NCBI GenBank assembly: GCA_018604165.1
Contig: CP075895.1
Coordinates: forward strand, 372,001 to 436,000
Direction: 5' to 3'
From: Chitinophagaceae bacterium LGM1
Lineage (GTDB): Bacteria; Bacteroidota; Bacteroidia; Chitinophagales; Chitinophagaceae
Length of the DNA stretch: 64,000 nucleotides
Shown here in pieces: positions 1-8,387 of the stretch. The notes beneath the pieces were generated by a model that searched no databases, was not told where the DNA came from, and worked only from the letters and a program-made list of their open reading frames with translations. Positions within the stretch are counted from its first letter, which is position 1, and every line of letters begins with the position of its first letter. The position numbers were made by a program, and so were the translations under genes.

Positions 1-748
1 CGCAGGTTTTGTAATAGCTACTGGCCATGTAAGCATACAACGTGCGGTGCCTATACAAAATATGAACGGGCAGGACGGTAAGGCAGAGTTATCTGGTAAT
101 GCCAACGGGTTTGGTTATAATATAGGTGTACACTTGCGTGCCAACGACCGTGTACAGTTTGGTATAAGTTATCGCTCTAGCGTTAAGATGAAAGTAAAAA
201 GAGGCTATGCTACATTTACGGTGCCTACGGCTCTTTCTTCATCATTCCCTTATACGGCTTTCAAGTCAGACATCAACCTGCCGCAGGTAGTATCTGTGGG
301 TGTAGGTATCAAAGCCACAGAGAGGCTTACAATAACTGCCGATGCTAACTACGTAGGCTGGAGCAGCTATGATAGCCTGATATTTGATTACGAAAACAAT
401 ACTGCATCTCTGCAAGACACACGCTCTGCACGTCGCTACAAAAACACTGTAATAGCAAGAGTGGGTGCAAGCTATGCCATCAGCCGCAAATTTACAGGTA
501 TGCTTGGTGCAGCTTACGATCCGTCTCCTGTTCGCGATGGTTACTTGTCTCCAGACTTGCCGGATAACGACCACGTGATGGCAACAGCAGGTTTGGTATT
601 CAAACCAAACAAGCGTTTGAGCATCATGGGTGTATTTGAATATGTATTTACTCCAAAACGCGATGGTTCATTTGACGAAGCAAATTTTTCAGGACGCTAC
701 CAGACAAGGATAGTTAACCCGGGCTTAGGTATCAGTTACGATTTCTAA
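1..748 (+). CDS. OmpP1/FadL/TodX-family outer membrane porin, 3' part
   Basis: C-terminal part of a beta-barrel transporter; the frame is open from base 2 with no start, so the gene begins before the window. Alternating hydrophobic and polar strands, repeated aromatic girdle residues and the segment around VGVGIKATERLTITAD followed by NYVGWSSYD are typical of FadL-type proteins, which let hydrophobic compounds cross the outer membrane. It ends in a C-terminal Phe (SYDF), the usual signal for barrel assembly by BamA. The next gene, 27 bases downstream on the same strand, encodes an SGNH-type lipoprotein, a pairing that fits joint lipid handling (inference). Substrate cannot be told from sequence. 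Confidence 0.88.
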   Translation, partial: AGFVIATGHVSIQRAVPIQNMNGQDGKAELSGNANGFGYNIGVHLRANDRVQFGISYRSSVKMKVKRGYATFTVPTALSSSFPYTAFKSDINLPQVVSVGVGIKATERLTITADANYVGWSSYDSLIFDYENNTASLQDTRSARRYKNTVIARVGASYAISRKFTGMLGAAYDPSPVRDGYLSPDLPDNDHVMATAGLVFKPNKRLSIMGVFEYVFTPKRDGSFDEANFSGRYQTRIVNPGLGISYDF

Positions 749-775
749 TTTATCCCAACAAAAAACATCAGAACA

Positions 776-2104
776 ATGAAGAAGTTATATATACTCGGTT
801 TGATGGGCCTTATGATGGCATCGTGCAAACCTAACATAGAACCAGCCGCACCTTCAGGTGGAGAAGGGGTAGATTTTACAAGATACGTTGCAGTGGGTAA
901 TTCGCTTACTGCAGGTTATGCAGATGGTACGTTATACAGGTCAGGACAAAAAAGTTCTTATCCTGCAATTCTGGCTGAACAGTTAAAAACTGTAGGGGGA
1001 GCTAAGGAATTTCGCCAACCTTTATTACCTGGTGAATATGGATATCCTGAACCTAAGTTCATGCTGATGATGAATCAAGGTTTGTGCGATACAGTTGCAT
1101 CGCTAGGGCCAATGCGTTATAAAGGTGCATTGGATAGCATAGGTTCTTCACTTAATATCTATACTCAAGACGGGCCTTTTCATAATATGGGTATCCCCGG
1201 CATACGTTGTATAGACTTTTTGTTACCAGGCTATGGAGCCATTAACCCTTATGCACGCCGTATGTTTGTATCACCAGCAGGCTCAAGGCCTGTTGATGAA
1301 ACAGTTATCATGAAACCTTCCTTTTTTACTTTGTGGATAGGTAGTAATGATGTGTTGGGCTATGCAACTGCTGGAGGAGATCAAGCACCTGCAGCAATAG
1401 GAAGCACAAATCAAATATCTAACGTAGATCTTTTTAACGCTGCATATGATACGGTATTGTCAAATCTTCGCCGTAACGGTGCGCAAGGTGTATTGTTGAA
1501 TATACCAGATATTACAAGCACACCGTTCTTTACTACCATACAAGCAAAAGGCCTGATGCTGACTAAGAATGATGCTAATTTGTTGAATAATGCATATAAC
1601 TCTCTTGGCGGGCTTATCCGATTTAATGAAGGTGCAAACTACTTTATTATAGAAGATAGCAGCTCTCCTGTAAAATTCAGGCATATAAAAGAAGGCGAAT
1701 ATATTTTGTTGAGTACACCACAAGACTCTTTGAAATGTGCAGGTTGGGGTACTAAAAAGCCAATACCAGGCAGGTATGTACTTACTGCAAATGAAGTATC
1801 AAAAATCAGGAGTGCTACAGCTTCTTTCAACAACATCATATACCTGATGGCAAAAAGAGAAAATATACCTATGGTAGATGTAAATGCATATATGAGAACA
1901 ATACAAGCCGGTATTGTTTTCAATGGTGCAATGTTCAATACAACATTTATTAGTGGTGGTGCTTTCTCGTTAGATGGTATTCATCTGACACCTAGGGGTT
2001 ATGCACTTGTTGCTAATCAGATTATTATGGCTATCAATGCCAAGTATAAATCAACAATACCGCTTACAGATGTAAACAAATACAAGGGAGTAGCATTTCC
2101 GTAA
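776..2104 (+). CDS. SGNH/GDSL-hydrolase-like lipoprotein
   Basis: 442 residues. The first 17 residues form a lipoprotein signal peptide with lipobox MMASC, so the protein should be lipid-anchored in the envelope. Residues about 39-47 read VAVGNSLTAG, the SGNH block I with the catalytic Ser (GNSL in place of GDSL); WIGSND near residue 189 is block III with Asn, and DGIHLTPRGY near residue 400 gives the Asp-x-x-His of block V. The catalytic set of an esterase/lipase is therefore complete. It follows a FadL-like porin gene at 27 bases and is probably co-transcribed. Substrate unknown; lipid or acyl ester is the likely class. Confidence 0.85.
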   Translation: MKKLYILGLMGLMMASCKPNIEPAAPSGGEGVDFTRYVAVGNSLTAGYADGTLYRSGQKSSYPAILAEQLKTVGGAKEFRQPLLPGEYGYPEPKFMLMMNQGLCDTVASLGPMRYKGALDSIGSSLNIYTQDGPFHNMGIPGIRCIDFLLPGYGAINPYARRMFVSPAGSRPVDETVIMKPSFFTLWIGSNDVLGYATAGGDQAPAAIGSTNQISNVDLFNAAYDTVLSNLRRNGAQGVLLNIPDITSTPFFTTIQAKGLMLTKNDANLLNNAYNSLGGLIRFNEGANYFIIEDSSSPVKFRHIKEGEYILLSTPQDSLKCAGWGTKKPIPGRYVLTANEVSKIRSATASFNNIIYLMAKRENIPMVDVNAYMRTIQAGIVFNGAMFNTTFISGGAFSLDGIHLTPRGYALVANQIIMAINAKYKSTIPLTDVNKYKGVAFP

Positions 2105-2131
2105 GCTAGTTTTTGTATTGCAATAATATCC

Positions 2132-2160
2132 AACAAAGCAGGCGCAACGCCTGCTTTGTT
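2132..2160. terminator. bidirectional hairpin terminator
   Basis: Perfect 13-bp stem (2132-2144 with 2148-2160) around a 3-base loop, lying between two convergent genes that stop at 2104 (+) and 2164 (-). The outer stem is A/T-rich, but there is no long T-run, so termination is inferred from stem strength and position. Confidence 0.7.
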
Positions 2161-2163
2161 CAT

Positions 2164-3021
2164 TTACGGATTTTGAGATGGGCGATACAACATATCATTA
2201 CCACGTATTACCTGTATTACTTGTCTGAATCTGAATGCAGGGTTTTCATAAAAAGGTATAGTGCGTTCATCTATATAAACGTTTTCCAAAGCGCGTATAT
2301 TTCCAAGTCCGTCTGGCAACTTCATAATACCACTACGTACTACATCCAGTTCTTGTAGTTTAGTACATTTTTCAATGCTGGTAGGCATGTGGTGCAGCCT
2401 GTTTATGTTTACATACAAAAAACGCAGGTTGCTTAGGGTACCGATATTTTCAGGTAGCGTTTGCAAATAGTTATTGCTGGCATCTAAAAAATCCAATTTT
2501 TTCAGTTTAGAGATTTCATCGGGCAAGTGTTTTAGCTGATTGCCATTAATACGCAACGTTGTTAGTTTTTGTAACTGATTGATACAAGTGTTAATTGTAT
2601 CAAGCCTGTTACCATTTAATGTAAGCGTTTTAAGGCTCTGTAGGTAGCAAATAGAGTCAGGCAACATACTAATGTCATTGTAGCTGAGCGATAATTCTTC
2701 CAGCATTTGTAAACGGCCTATACTCTCTGGTATTATACTTATTTTGTTCTTTAATAGATTTAACTTCTTTAGTTTCTTACAACGAAAGAGCGAAGTAGGT
2801 AAATGTAATATCCTGTTATTGCTAAGGTTCAGCTCTTCAAGGTTCGGAAATTCATCCAGAATGTCTGGTATGCTATCCATGCCTGCATAGGTAATCTGTA
2901 TGTAATGTACATTATAACGATCGTCTAAAGCTGCTTCCCAGCTCCTGAATACGTGTGCATTAACATTGATTAACAAAAACAAGCATACTAGTGTGAATGT
3001 CATTTTTTTGAACATAACCAT
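2164..3021 (-). CDS. secreted leucine-rich repeat protein
   Basis: 285 residues with an N-terminal signal peptide (about residues 1-22, ending NVNA). From about residue 45 to 250 there are eight or nine 23-residue leucine-rich repeats of the pattern L-x-x-L-x-L-x-x-N-x-L-x-x-L-P, for example LEELNLSNNRILHLP. Such repeats build a curved scaffold for protein binding; no enzymatic domain is present. It has no T9SS sorting domain, so it is probably periplasmic. It is read leftward, behind the GLPGLI-like gene at 3050, and ends at the shared terminator. Partner unknown. Confidence 0.85.
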   Translation of the reverse strand: MVMFKKMTFTLVCLFLLINVNAHVFRSWEAALDDRYNVHYIQITYAGMDSIPDILDEFPNLEELNLSNNRILHLPTSLFRCKKLKKLNLLKNKISIIPESIGRLQMLEELSLSYNDISMLPDSICYLQSLKTLTLNGNRLDTINTCINQLQKLTTLRINGNQLKHLPDEISKLKKLDFLDASNNYLQTLPENIGTLSNLRFLYVNINRLHHMPTSIEKCTKLQELDVVRSGIMKLPDGLGNIRALENVYIDERTIPFYENPAFRFRQVIQVIRGNDMLYRPSQNP

Positions 3022-3049
3022 CTATATTATTAGTCAGTAATAACAAAAG

Positions 3050-3697
3050 CTATTTACCGGTCATTTGCTGGTATTCGCTATTGCTGATGATTTTGTAATG
3101 AGCGGGTATTCTCAGATCTGCATTGTCTATTGGACGGGCGTCTATCTTTTTCGCAGAGAAATAAATAGTGAGTCCATCGTCGTGCTTATTGCTAAAAGAT
3201 AACAGTAAATTATTTACGTGCGGATAGTTATCAAAAACTATATACCCGGGGGTCCACTCTTTACTGTAATATACATCAGCAATACTGCCGTTTTTATAAA
3301 TTATGCTTGCATGGTTTGCATTGATATTTGCAATTTCTTTAGTATCAGCCATAGGTTTAAAATCATAACCTTCAAACTTTTGTCGTTTGGCTTCGAGTTG
3401 ATTCCAATCCAGTTGTATAGCCAGGTTTTTTTGACCTACTTTTTTTAGTGAATACACTGTTTTGTCTCGATGATTGAACAGCAGTGATGTTTGGTATCCG
3501 TTATCTAATTCAAGTGTTTCCTTTACAACACTACCTTTCACAGTAATAGTATACAACCCTTTATATTGTAGTACACCTTCTTGGTTGGCAGGGGGGTCTA
3601 TGGTTACATCGTATTGCAGTACACCTTCCGAAAAAATCTGTTGGCTGTAAGTGTTCATTGAAACACACAGAAATAATATGGATAGCAGGTAACGCAT
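3050..3697 (-). CDS. secreted hypothetical protein, GLPGLI/DUF4412-like
   Basis: 215 residues; residues 1-18 are a signal peptide ending TYSQ. The body is beta-rich and begins EGVLQYDVTI, then tracks a pattern (conserved aromatic residues, a KTVYSL strand and a late YSKEWTPGY) seen in the GLPGLI and DUF4412 families of Bacteroidota secreted proteins of unknown role. Assignment to those families is by general resemblance only. It stands 28 bases upstream of the leucine-rich repeat gene, so the two are probably co-transcribed. Confidence 0.6.
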   Translation of the reverse strand: MRYLLSILFLCVSMNTYSQQIFSEGVLQYDVTIDPPANQEGVLQYKGLYTITVKGSVVKETLELDNGYQTSLLFNHRDKTVYSLKKVGQKNLAIQLDWNQLEAKRQKFEGYDFKPMADTKEIANINANHASIIYKNGSIADVYYSKEWTPGYIVFDNYPHVNNLLLSFSNKHDDGLTIYFSAKKIDARPIDNADLRIPAHYKIISNSEYQQMTGK

Positions 3698-3741
3698 AAC
3701 AGTATACTAATGTACGAAGAAAGTGTAATACTGATACTAAA

Positions 3742-3766
3742 AAAGGCCTGCAACGCGCAAGCCTTT
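3742..3766 (-). terminator. Rho-independent terminator
   Basis: Ten-base stem arms 3742-3751 and 3757-3766 with one mismatch. On the minus strand the hairpin runs straight into six T residues. It lies 25 bases after the stop of the T9SS cargo gene at 3791-4498. Confidence 0.8.
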
Positions 3767-3790
3767 AAAATATCTGAAAACATCAATATC

Positions 3791-4498
3791 TTATAGTTTA
3801 TTAAACTTTCGTATCACAACCGGATGCCCTTGACTGTCCATCAAACGAAGTAAATATATGCCCGATGGCAATGTTTCAACATTGATGTTAGCACTGGTGC
3901 CGGATACTTTGTAGATACTTTGCAACTTACCAATCAGGTTATAGATACCAACTGTCTTAACATCGCTCAAGCCATTAAATACCACGTTAACCTCGTTAGT
4001 AGCAGGGTTGGGATACAATGATACATTATCGTTGCTCTTATTAATGTTGTTTACATTGGTAGCCCATTTGCTTAAAACAAAAGTTGCAGTATCTAAAGTT
4101 GTGCCATTAGAAGCCTCAACAGTTACATAAAATGGACCATTGTTTGTAACGCCAGCTAAGTCAGTAATAGATATTTTGAAGTCCATCGTTGCGTTACCAG
4201 CTACGTCTAATGTAGTTTTGCTACTACCTGCCAAGACACCGTTATTGTAACAAGTTTTGTTATCACACAATCCGAATGCTGAGTACCATTTTCCTGAGGC
4301 TGTAGTTATGTTCGTATTTAGTATACGCCAATTAATGGTAATTGTAGAGCTAGTAAGATTTGTAATATCATTATGCAAATCAATACCATTTTCAGTAGCT
4401 ACACCTTTCACGGTATCTTTAGCTATCTTGATGCTTTGTGCTTCAGACTGTAAAGCCAATCCGAGTATTGCAGTAAGGGTAAGTACAAATTTCTTCAT
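3791..4498 (-). CDS. T9SS type A sorting-domain protein
   Basis: 235 residues with a signal peptide (1-20, ending SEAQS). The middle part is a beta-sandwich-like segment with a cysteine pair in LCDNKTCYNN. The last 75 residues begin VSLYPNPATNEV and end in a VIRKF strand: this is the type A (Por secretion) C-terminal sorting domain that directs export through the type IX system. No catalytic domain is visible in the first 155 residues, so a binding or structural surface role is likely. Its gene diverges from the S41 protease gene. Confidence 0.85.
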   Translation of the reverse strand: MKKFVLTLTAILGLALQSEAQSIKIAKDTVKGVATENGIDLHNDITNLTSSTITINWRILNTNITTASGKWYSAFGLCDNKTCYNNGVLAGSSKTTLDVAGNATMDFKISITDLAGVTNNGPFYVTVEASNGTTLDTATFVLSKWATNVNNINKSNDNVSLYPNPATNEVNVVFNGLSDVKTVGIYNLIGKLQSIYKVSGTSANINVETLPSGIYLLRLMDSQGHPVVIRKFNKL

Positions 4499-4642
4499 TA
4501 CACACTATTTTACAGTATGCAATTTATATATAAAACGCTTTAAATCCAATACCTCGCGTCATAAACTTGTTAAAATTCCGTTCATTAATCGGTACGCACT
4601 ATTTTTTCGTACATTGCTTATATATACAGCAGTTATATTCGT

Positions 4643-6322
4643 ATGGCTAAAATCAGTAATAAAACCAAGGGCTTTTTGGCAGGTGTTGGCTTATCAGCTA
4701 CTGCTTTTCTATTCATTCAAGCGCAAAAACAAGATAGTTATTTTGAAATATCTAAAAACTTAGATATATACACATCTATATTTAAAGAGCTTAACTCGTT
4801 TTATGTTGACCCGATAGAACCGGGTAAGATGATAAAGAACGGGATTGATGCTATGCTCAACGGCCTCGACCCATATACCAACTACATCACAGAGTCTGAC
4901 ATTGAGGAGTACGAATTTCAGACCACCGGCAAGTACGGCGGGATAGGTGCCAACATGCGCAAAAAAGATGAAAAAATATTTGTGAGTGATGTATATGAGT
5001 TCAGCCCGGCAGCTATTGCAGGCTTAAAACCGGGAGATGAGGTTATCAGCATAGACAACCAGCCGCTGAAAGATAAAAACATGGACGACATCAGCCAGTT
5101 GCTGAAAGGCTCGCCCGGAACACCACTTTCTTTACAGGTAAAAGATGCCATCACCGGGGTAGAGTTGGTAAAAAAACTGACACGTAATGAGATAGAATTA
5201 TCAAGCGTACCCTATGCAGGTCTGTTGGGCAAAGATAAGAACATAGCCTACGTGGCGCTATCGCAATTCACCCCCGGGTGCAGCCGCATCATCCGCAATA
5301 CATTAGACAGCCTTAAAAAACAACAACCGAATATAGCATCTGTAGTGCTCGATTTACGCAACAACCCCGGCGGGCTGCTGCACGAGGCAGTTGCCATCTG
5401 CAACTTGTTTGTTGACAGAGGACAATTGGTAGTAAGTACCAAAGGCAGGCTGCCCGAGTTTACGGAAGATTTTAAAACGCAAGGTGCGGTGTGGGACGAT
5501 AAAGTACCCGTTGCTGTGCTACTAAATAGTTCTTCCGCTTCAGCATCAGAGGTAGTGGCGGGTACATTGCAAGACCTTGACCGTGCTGTCATCATCGGTG
5601 AGCGTTCTTACGGCAAGGGCCTTGTACAGGTTACAAAACCAGTAGGCTATAATGCCCGCCTCAAACTAACGACTGCTAAATACTACACCCCAAGTGGCAG
5701 GTGCATACAGGCTATAGACTACGCCAGCCGCAATGCCGATGGCAGCGTAGGGCATATACCCGACTCATTGAAGAAAGAATACAAAACAAAAGCAGGCCGC
5801 AAAGTATTGAGTGGTGGTGGTGTAGAGCCTGACGTAGCCGTAACGGACGACGACATCAGCAAGCTATCTATCACCCTATACATCAAAAACTTTTTCTTCG
5901 ACTATGCCACACAGTATGTAAAAGAAAATAAAACAATCGCCCCTGCGGGTAGCTTTGCGCTCAATGATGCCGACTTTGCCAAATTTGCCAAATGGTTAGA
6001 CGGCAAAGACTTCTCCTACAAAACAGAAACGGAAATAGCACTGGATTCTTTCAAACAAGTAGCACAACGCGATAAGGCTTTTGACGGTTTAAAAACAGAA
6101 TACAATTCACTGGTAGCAAAAGCATCTCACGATAAGAAACAGGATTTGCAAAAGCACAAAGCAGAAGTGATGCGTTTGTTGCAGAGCGAGATAGTAACAC
6201 GCTACTACTACCAGCGTGGTCGTATAGAAAACGGGCTGATAACCGATAAAGATTTCAACAAAGCCGTCAGCATACTTACACAACCGGCACAATACACGGC
6301 TTTGTTATCGCCCAAAAAATAG
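4643..6322 (+). CDS. S41-family C-terminal processing peptidase
   Basis: 559 residues. A hydrophobic N-terminal segment (11-26) anchors or exports the protein. A PDZ domain lies at about 95-175 (GGIGANM then GLKPGDEVISID). The S41 catalytic core follows: LDLRNNPGG near 235, the nucleophile Ser near residue 300 in SSSASASEVVAG, and the general-base Lys near 325 in GERSYGKGLVQ. About 150 extra residues, highly charged and predicted helical, follow the core. Family members trim C-termini of periplasmic proteins. The ATG at 4643 is the only start giving the full signal segment. Confidence 0.93.
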   Translation: MAKISNKTKGFLAGVGLSATAFLFIQAQKQDSYFEISKNLDIYTSIFKELNSFYVDPIEPGKMIKNGIDAMLNGLDPYTNYITESDIEEYEFQTTGKYGGIGANMRKKDEKIFVSDVYEFSPAAIAGLKPGDEVISIDNQPLKDKNMDDISQLLKGSPGTPLSLQVKDAITGVELVKKLTRNEIELSSVPYAGLLGKDKNIAYVALSQFTPGCSRIIRNTLDSLKKQQPNIASVVLDLRNNPGGLLHEAVAICNLFVDRGQLVVSTKGRLPEFTEDFKTQGAVWDDKVPVAVLLNSSSASASEVVAGTLQDLDRAVIIGERSYGKGLVQVTKPVGYNARLKLTTAKYYTPSGRCIQAIDYASRNADGSVGHIPDSLKKEYKTKAGRKVLSGGGVEPDVAVTDDDISKLSITLYIKNFFFDYATQYVKENKTIAPAGSFALNDADFAKFAKWLDGKDFSYKTETEIALDSFKQVAQRDKAFDGLKTEYNSLVAKASHDKKQDLQKHKAEVMRLLQSEIVTRYYYQRGRIENGLITDKDFNKAVSILTQPAQYTALLSPKK

Positions 6323-6343
6323 TGTGCAGGTAAAAGGTAATTG

Positions 6344-6351
6344 TATATTTG
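6344..6351 (+). promoter_or_regulatory. -7 box (TAnnTTTG) for the Hpt gene
   Basis: The sequence TATATTTG matches the Bacteroidota -7 consensus exactly and lies 17 bases before the ATG at 6369. No clear -33 TTG is present at 17-23 bases. It argues against the in-frame GTG at 6324 as the start. Confidence 0.5.
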
Positions 6352-6368
6352 CTACACAATCGTTGCAT

Positions 6369-6740
6369 ATGGAGCCGCTTATAGATTTCAGTTACCTCAA
6401 TGAACTGTCTGATGGAGATTCAAAATACCTCTACGAACTGCTGGATATATTTCTCGGCACTACACCCGATGGCTTGGTGAAGCTGGAAGAGCTTATTGCC
6501 GAAGGTAAAGATTGGGATGCGACCTACAAGCAGGCACACTTTCTGAAGTCGAGCGTGGGTATTGTGAAGATACGCGATATGCACGCACATCTCTTGCGTA
6601 TAGAAGAACTGGGGCGTAAGCAAGAGGGTAAAGAGGAGATAAAAGAACTGATGGCAAAAATAAAAGCCACATTTGCCGAAGCCCATCCCGTGCTGATAGC
6701 CGAGCGTGATAAACATAAAAAATTAGCTGGTATAGAATAG
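6369..6740 (+). CDS. Hpt-domain phosphotransfer protein
   Basis: 123 residues from ATG 6369. A four-helix Hpt fold is suggested by the motif AHFLKSSVG, in which His57 would be the phosphorylated residue. Such proteins relay phosphate between hybrid histidine kinases and response regulators. No kinase is in the window; the two response regulators at 33485 and 50630 are distant. An in-frame GTG 45 bases upstream would add residues not typical of the family, and a promoter box lies in that extension, so the ATG was chosen. It is followed one base later by a DUF2752 gene. Confidence 0.83.
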   Translation: MEPLIDFSYLNELSDGDSKYLYELLDIFLGTTPDGLVKLEELIAEGKDWDATYKQAHFLKSSVGIVKIRDMHAHLLRIEELGRKQEGKEEIKELMAKIKATFAEAHPVLIAERDKHKKLAGIE

Positions 6741-6741
6741 C

Positions 6742-7062
6742 ATGGCTGCATGGTACGATAGCAGCATGGCTTGGGCAGAAAGCAAGATGCTTACCTGTCC
6801 TTCAAAAAAACTTACACACATGGATTGCCCTGGCTGCGGATTTCAACGCGGTACAGTTGCTATGCTGAAAGGCGAAGTGAAAGCATCGTGGCAGGTGTAC
6901 CCACCAACTGCATTTATTTGGTTTACAATGTTATTATTGTGTATTCACCTGTTGTTTAAACTTAAACACGGCGCAACAATTCTGAAATATGTATATATTG
7001 TAACTGCATTAGTAATACTAATCAACTATTTCTATAAATTTTTTACAAACCAACTGATATGA
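6742..7062 (+). CDS. DUF2752 membrane protein
   Basis: 106 residues. The signature CPSKKLTHMDCPGCGFQRG, with its CPGCG motif, is the hallmark of DUF2752. Two hydrophobic helices follow (about 55-72 and 80-97). The function of the family is unknown; the cysteines could bind metal. It starts one base after the Hpt gene stop and overlaps the next gene (ATGA), so the three are translated as a unit. Confidence 0.85.
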   Translation: MAAWYDSSMAWAESKMLTCPSKKLTHMDCPGCGFQRGTVAMLKGEVKASWQVYPPTAFIWFTMLLLCIHLLFKLKHGATILKYVYIVTALVILINYFYKFFTNQLI

Positions 7063-7433
7063 TGGAAGACAATAACACACAACAACAAAATTTTAATCAA
7101 CCACAGATAGCCCTGCCAAACGCAACGGCTGTATTGATATTGGGTATTATATCCATCGTTATGTGCTGTTGTTGGGGCGGTGGCTTGATTTTAGGGATTA
7201 TAGCTTTGGTATTGGCAAGCAAGGATATGAAAAGGTATCTGGCAAACCCTGCCATGTATACAACAGGCTCTTTCAATAACCTGAAAGCAGGCAGAATATG
7301 TGCTATTATTGCAGTTGCATTATCAGCAATTTATATCCTGTTTTACATTTGGATGATAATAACATTTGGTTGGGCAGCTACCCAAGATCCTAACGCTATG
7401 CGCGAGGCAATGGAACAATGGATGCAAAAATAA
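7059..7433 (+). CDS. CCC-motif / DUF4190-like membrane protein
   Basis: 124 residues. After a Gln/Asn-rich 25-residue head there are two membrane helices; the first contains IVMCCCWGGG, the three-cysteine motif that names this family of small Bacteroidota membrane proteins, often found beside DUF2752 genes. Role unknown. Its ATG overlaps the stop of the DUF2752 gene by four bases, which implies translational coupling. A strong terminator follows at 7452. Confidence 0.83.
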   Translation: MMEDNNTQQQNFNQPQIALPNATAVLILGIISIVMCCCWGGGLILGIIALVLASKDMKRYLANPAMYTTGSFNNLKAGRICAIIAVALSAIYILFYIWMIITFGWAATQDPNAMREAMEQWMQK

Positions 7434-7451
7434 TAAGTATCGAAAAGAGAT

Positions 7452-7489
7452 AAAAAGAACAGCCCCTGCTAACAGGGGCTGTTCTTTTT
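7452..7489 (+). terminator. Rho-independent terminator
   Basis: Perfect 17-bp stem (7452-7468 with 7473-7489) with loop CTAA, followed by T residues. It ends the Hpt/DUF2752/CCC operon. Its A-rich left arm lets it work for the opposite strand as well. Confidence 0.93.
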
Positions 7490-7498
7490 TAAAGAGTT

Positions 7499-7561
7499 AT
7501 CTTAATCCGGGAAAATCCCTTAATTCCAGCCTGCGGCTGGCAGGTATCAAATCCAGGTTCA
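7499..7561 (-). repeat. interspersed GAACYGGGATT-type repeat, copy A
   Basis: Read on the minus strand this stretch starts GAACCTGGATTT directly after the stop codon of the next gene, then contains a small palindrome (CCTGC..GCAGG) and GGAATTAAGGGATT. Related stretches occur at 20833-20900 and 24593-24650. It has no coding potential and looks like a small non-autonomous intergenic repeat. Confidence 0.45.
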
Positions 7562-8371
7562 TCATATTCCGCCAAAACGCAAGCCGATGGTAAACGGACG
7601 CTGGTCTAAACCCGTACTATGCAGGGGCGTTACCTGATAGCTGGCAAATAAACGAAAGTAATTGTCTAATCCTATTTCACCTGTTACACAGGCATTAAAG
7701 TTGTTGAAGTTGAATTCATCACGGTTCTTTTGTTTGCCACGCTCTGCAGATATTTGTTTGTTCCAAGAAGCAATACGATAGCCACCCGTCATACCCACAC
7801 CATATACCAACCATGCTTTGTCTGCCAGTTTTGTTTTGAAAGTGAATTGCAGAGGCACTGCTAAGTAAGTAAGCCCTATTTTATTTTTGCTGAACCCGAT
7901 GGTATCCATTACCACCATAGGCACCGTTTCGTTCCGATAGCTAATGTTTTTGGTATAGCGGAAGTTGTACATCTGCAAACCGATACCTGTTGACAGGTAG
8001 ATTTTTTGTCTTTTTGTTTTTAATACTTTCAGTTTTGCCATCACAGGGTACACATTTACATTCCAAGATTTGCCTGTACGCATACTGAAGAGGTTTTCAT
8101 TTTGTAAACCTTGTGGTACTTGTAAAAAAGCTTTAGCAGCCACACTATTGTAATCAGTATTGTCAATAATAGAGTTGATGCCAATATCTACAATGCTTGC
8201 CTCTATTTCAAAGTCTTTATCAGGCTTTTCTTCAATTTTTTTGTCATTGATGGTAAGCCCGTCGGGGCCTATTTTAATGGTGGTTGTTTTCTTTTCTTTG
8301 TTATCGTTGTCTTGCGCATGGGCATTAAAGCCAAGCAATGCGGCAGCCATCAGGCAATATATCAGTTTCAT
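7562..8371 (-). CDS. outer membrane beta-barrel protein
   Basis: 269 residues; signal peptide 1-19 (AHAQ). A charged stretch (20-55, rich in Lys, Asp, Glu) precedes about ten amphipathic strands of the porin or OMP_b-brl type, ending FTIGLRFGGI. It is the last gene of a leftward operon with an ECF sigma factor and a membrane-anchored anti-sigma-like protein, suggesting that envelope stress or a ligand controls its expression. Specific substrate unknown. Confidence 0.75.
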   Translation of the reverse strand: MKLIYCLMAAALLGFNAHAQDNDNKEKKTTTIKIGPDGLTINDKKIEEKPDKDFEIEASIVDIGINSIIDNTDYNSVAAKAFLQVPQGLQNENLFSMRTGKSWNVNVYPVMAKLKVLKTKRQKIYLSTGIGLQMYNFRYTKNISYRNETVPMVVMDTIGFSKNKIGLTYLAVPLQFTFKTKLADKAWLVYGVGMTGGYRIASWNKQISAERGKQKNRDEFNFNNFNACVTGEIGLDNYFRLFASYQVTPLHSTGLDQRPFTIGLRFGGI

Positions 8372-8387
8372 GTTCTGTTGTTTTTTT

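Noticed and set aside
7366-7593. 75-codon frame over the end of the CCC-motif gene
   Set aside because: It overlaps a conserved gene and crosses a strong terminator.
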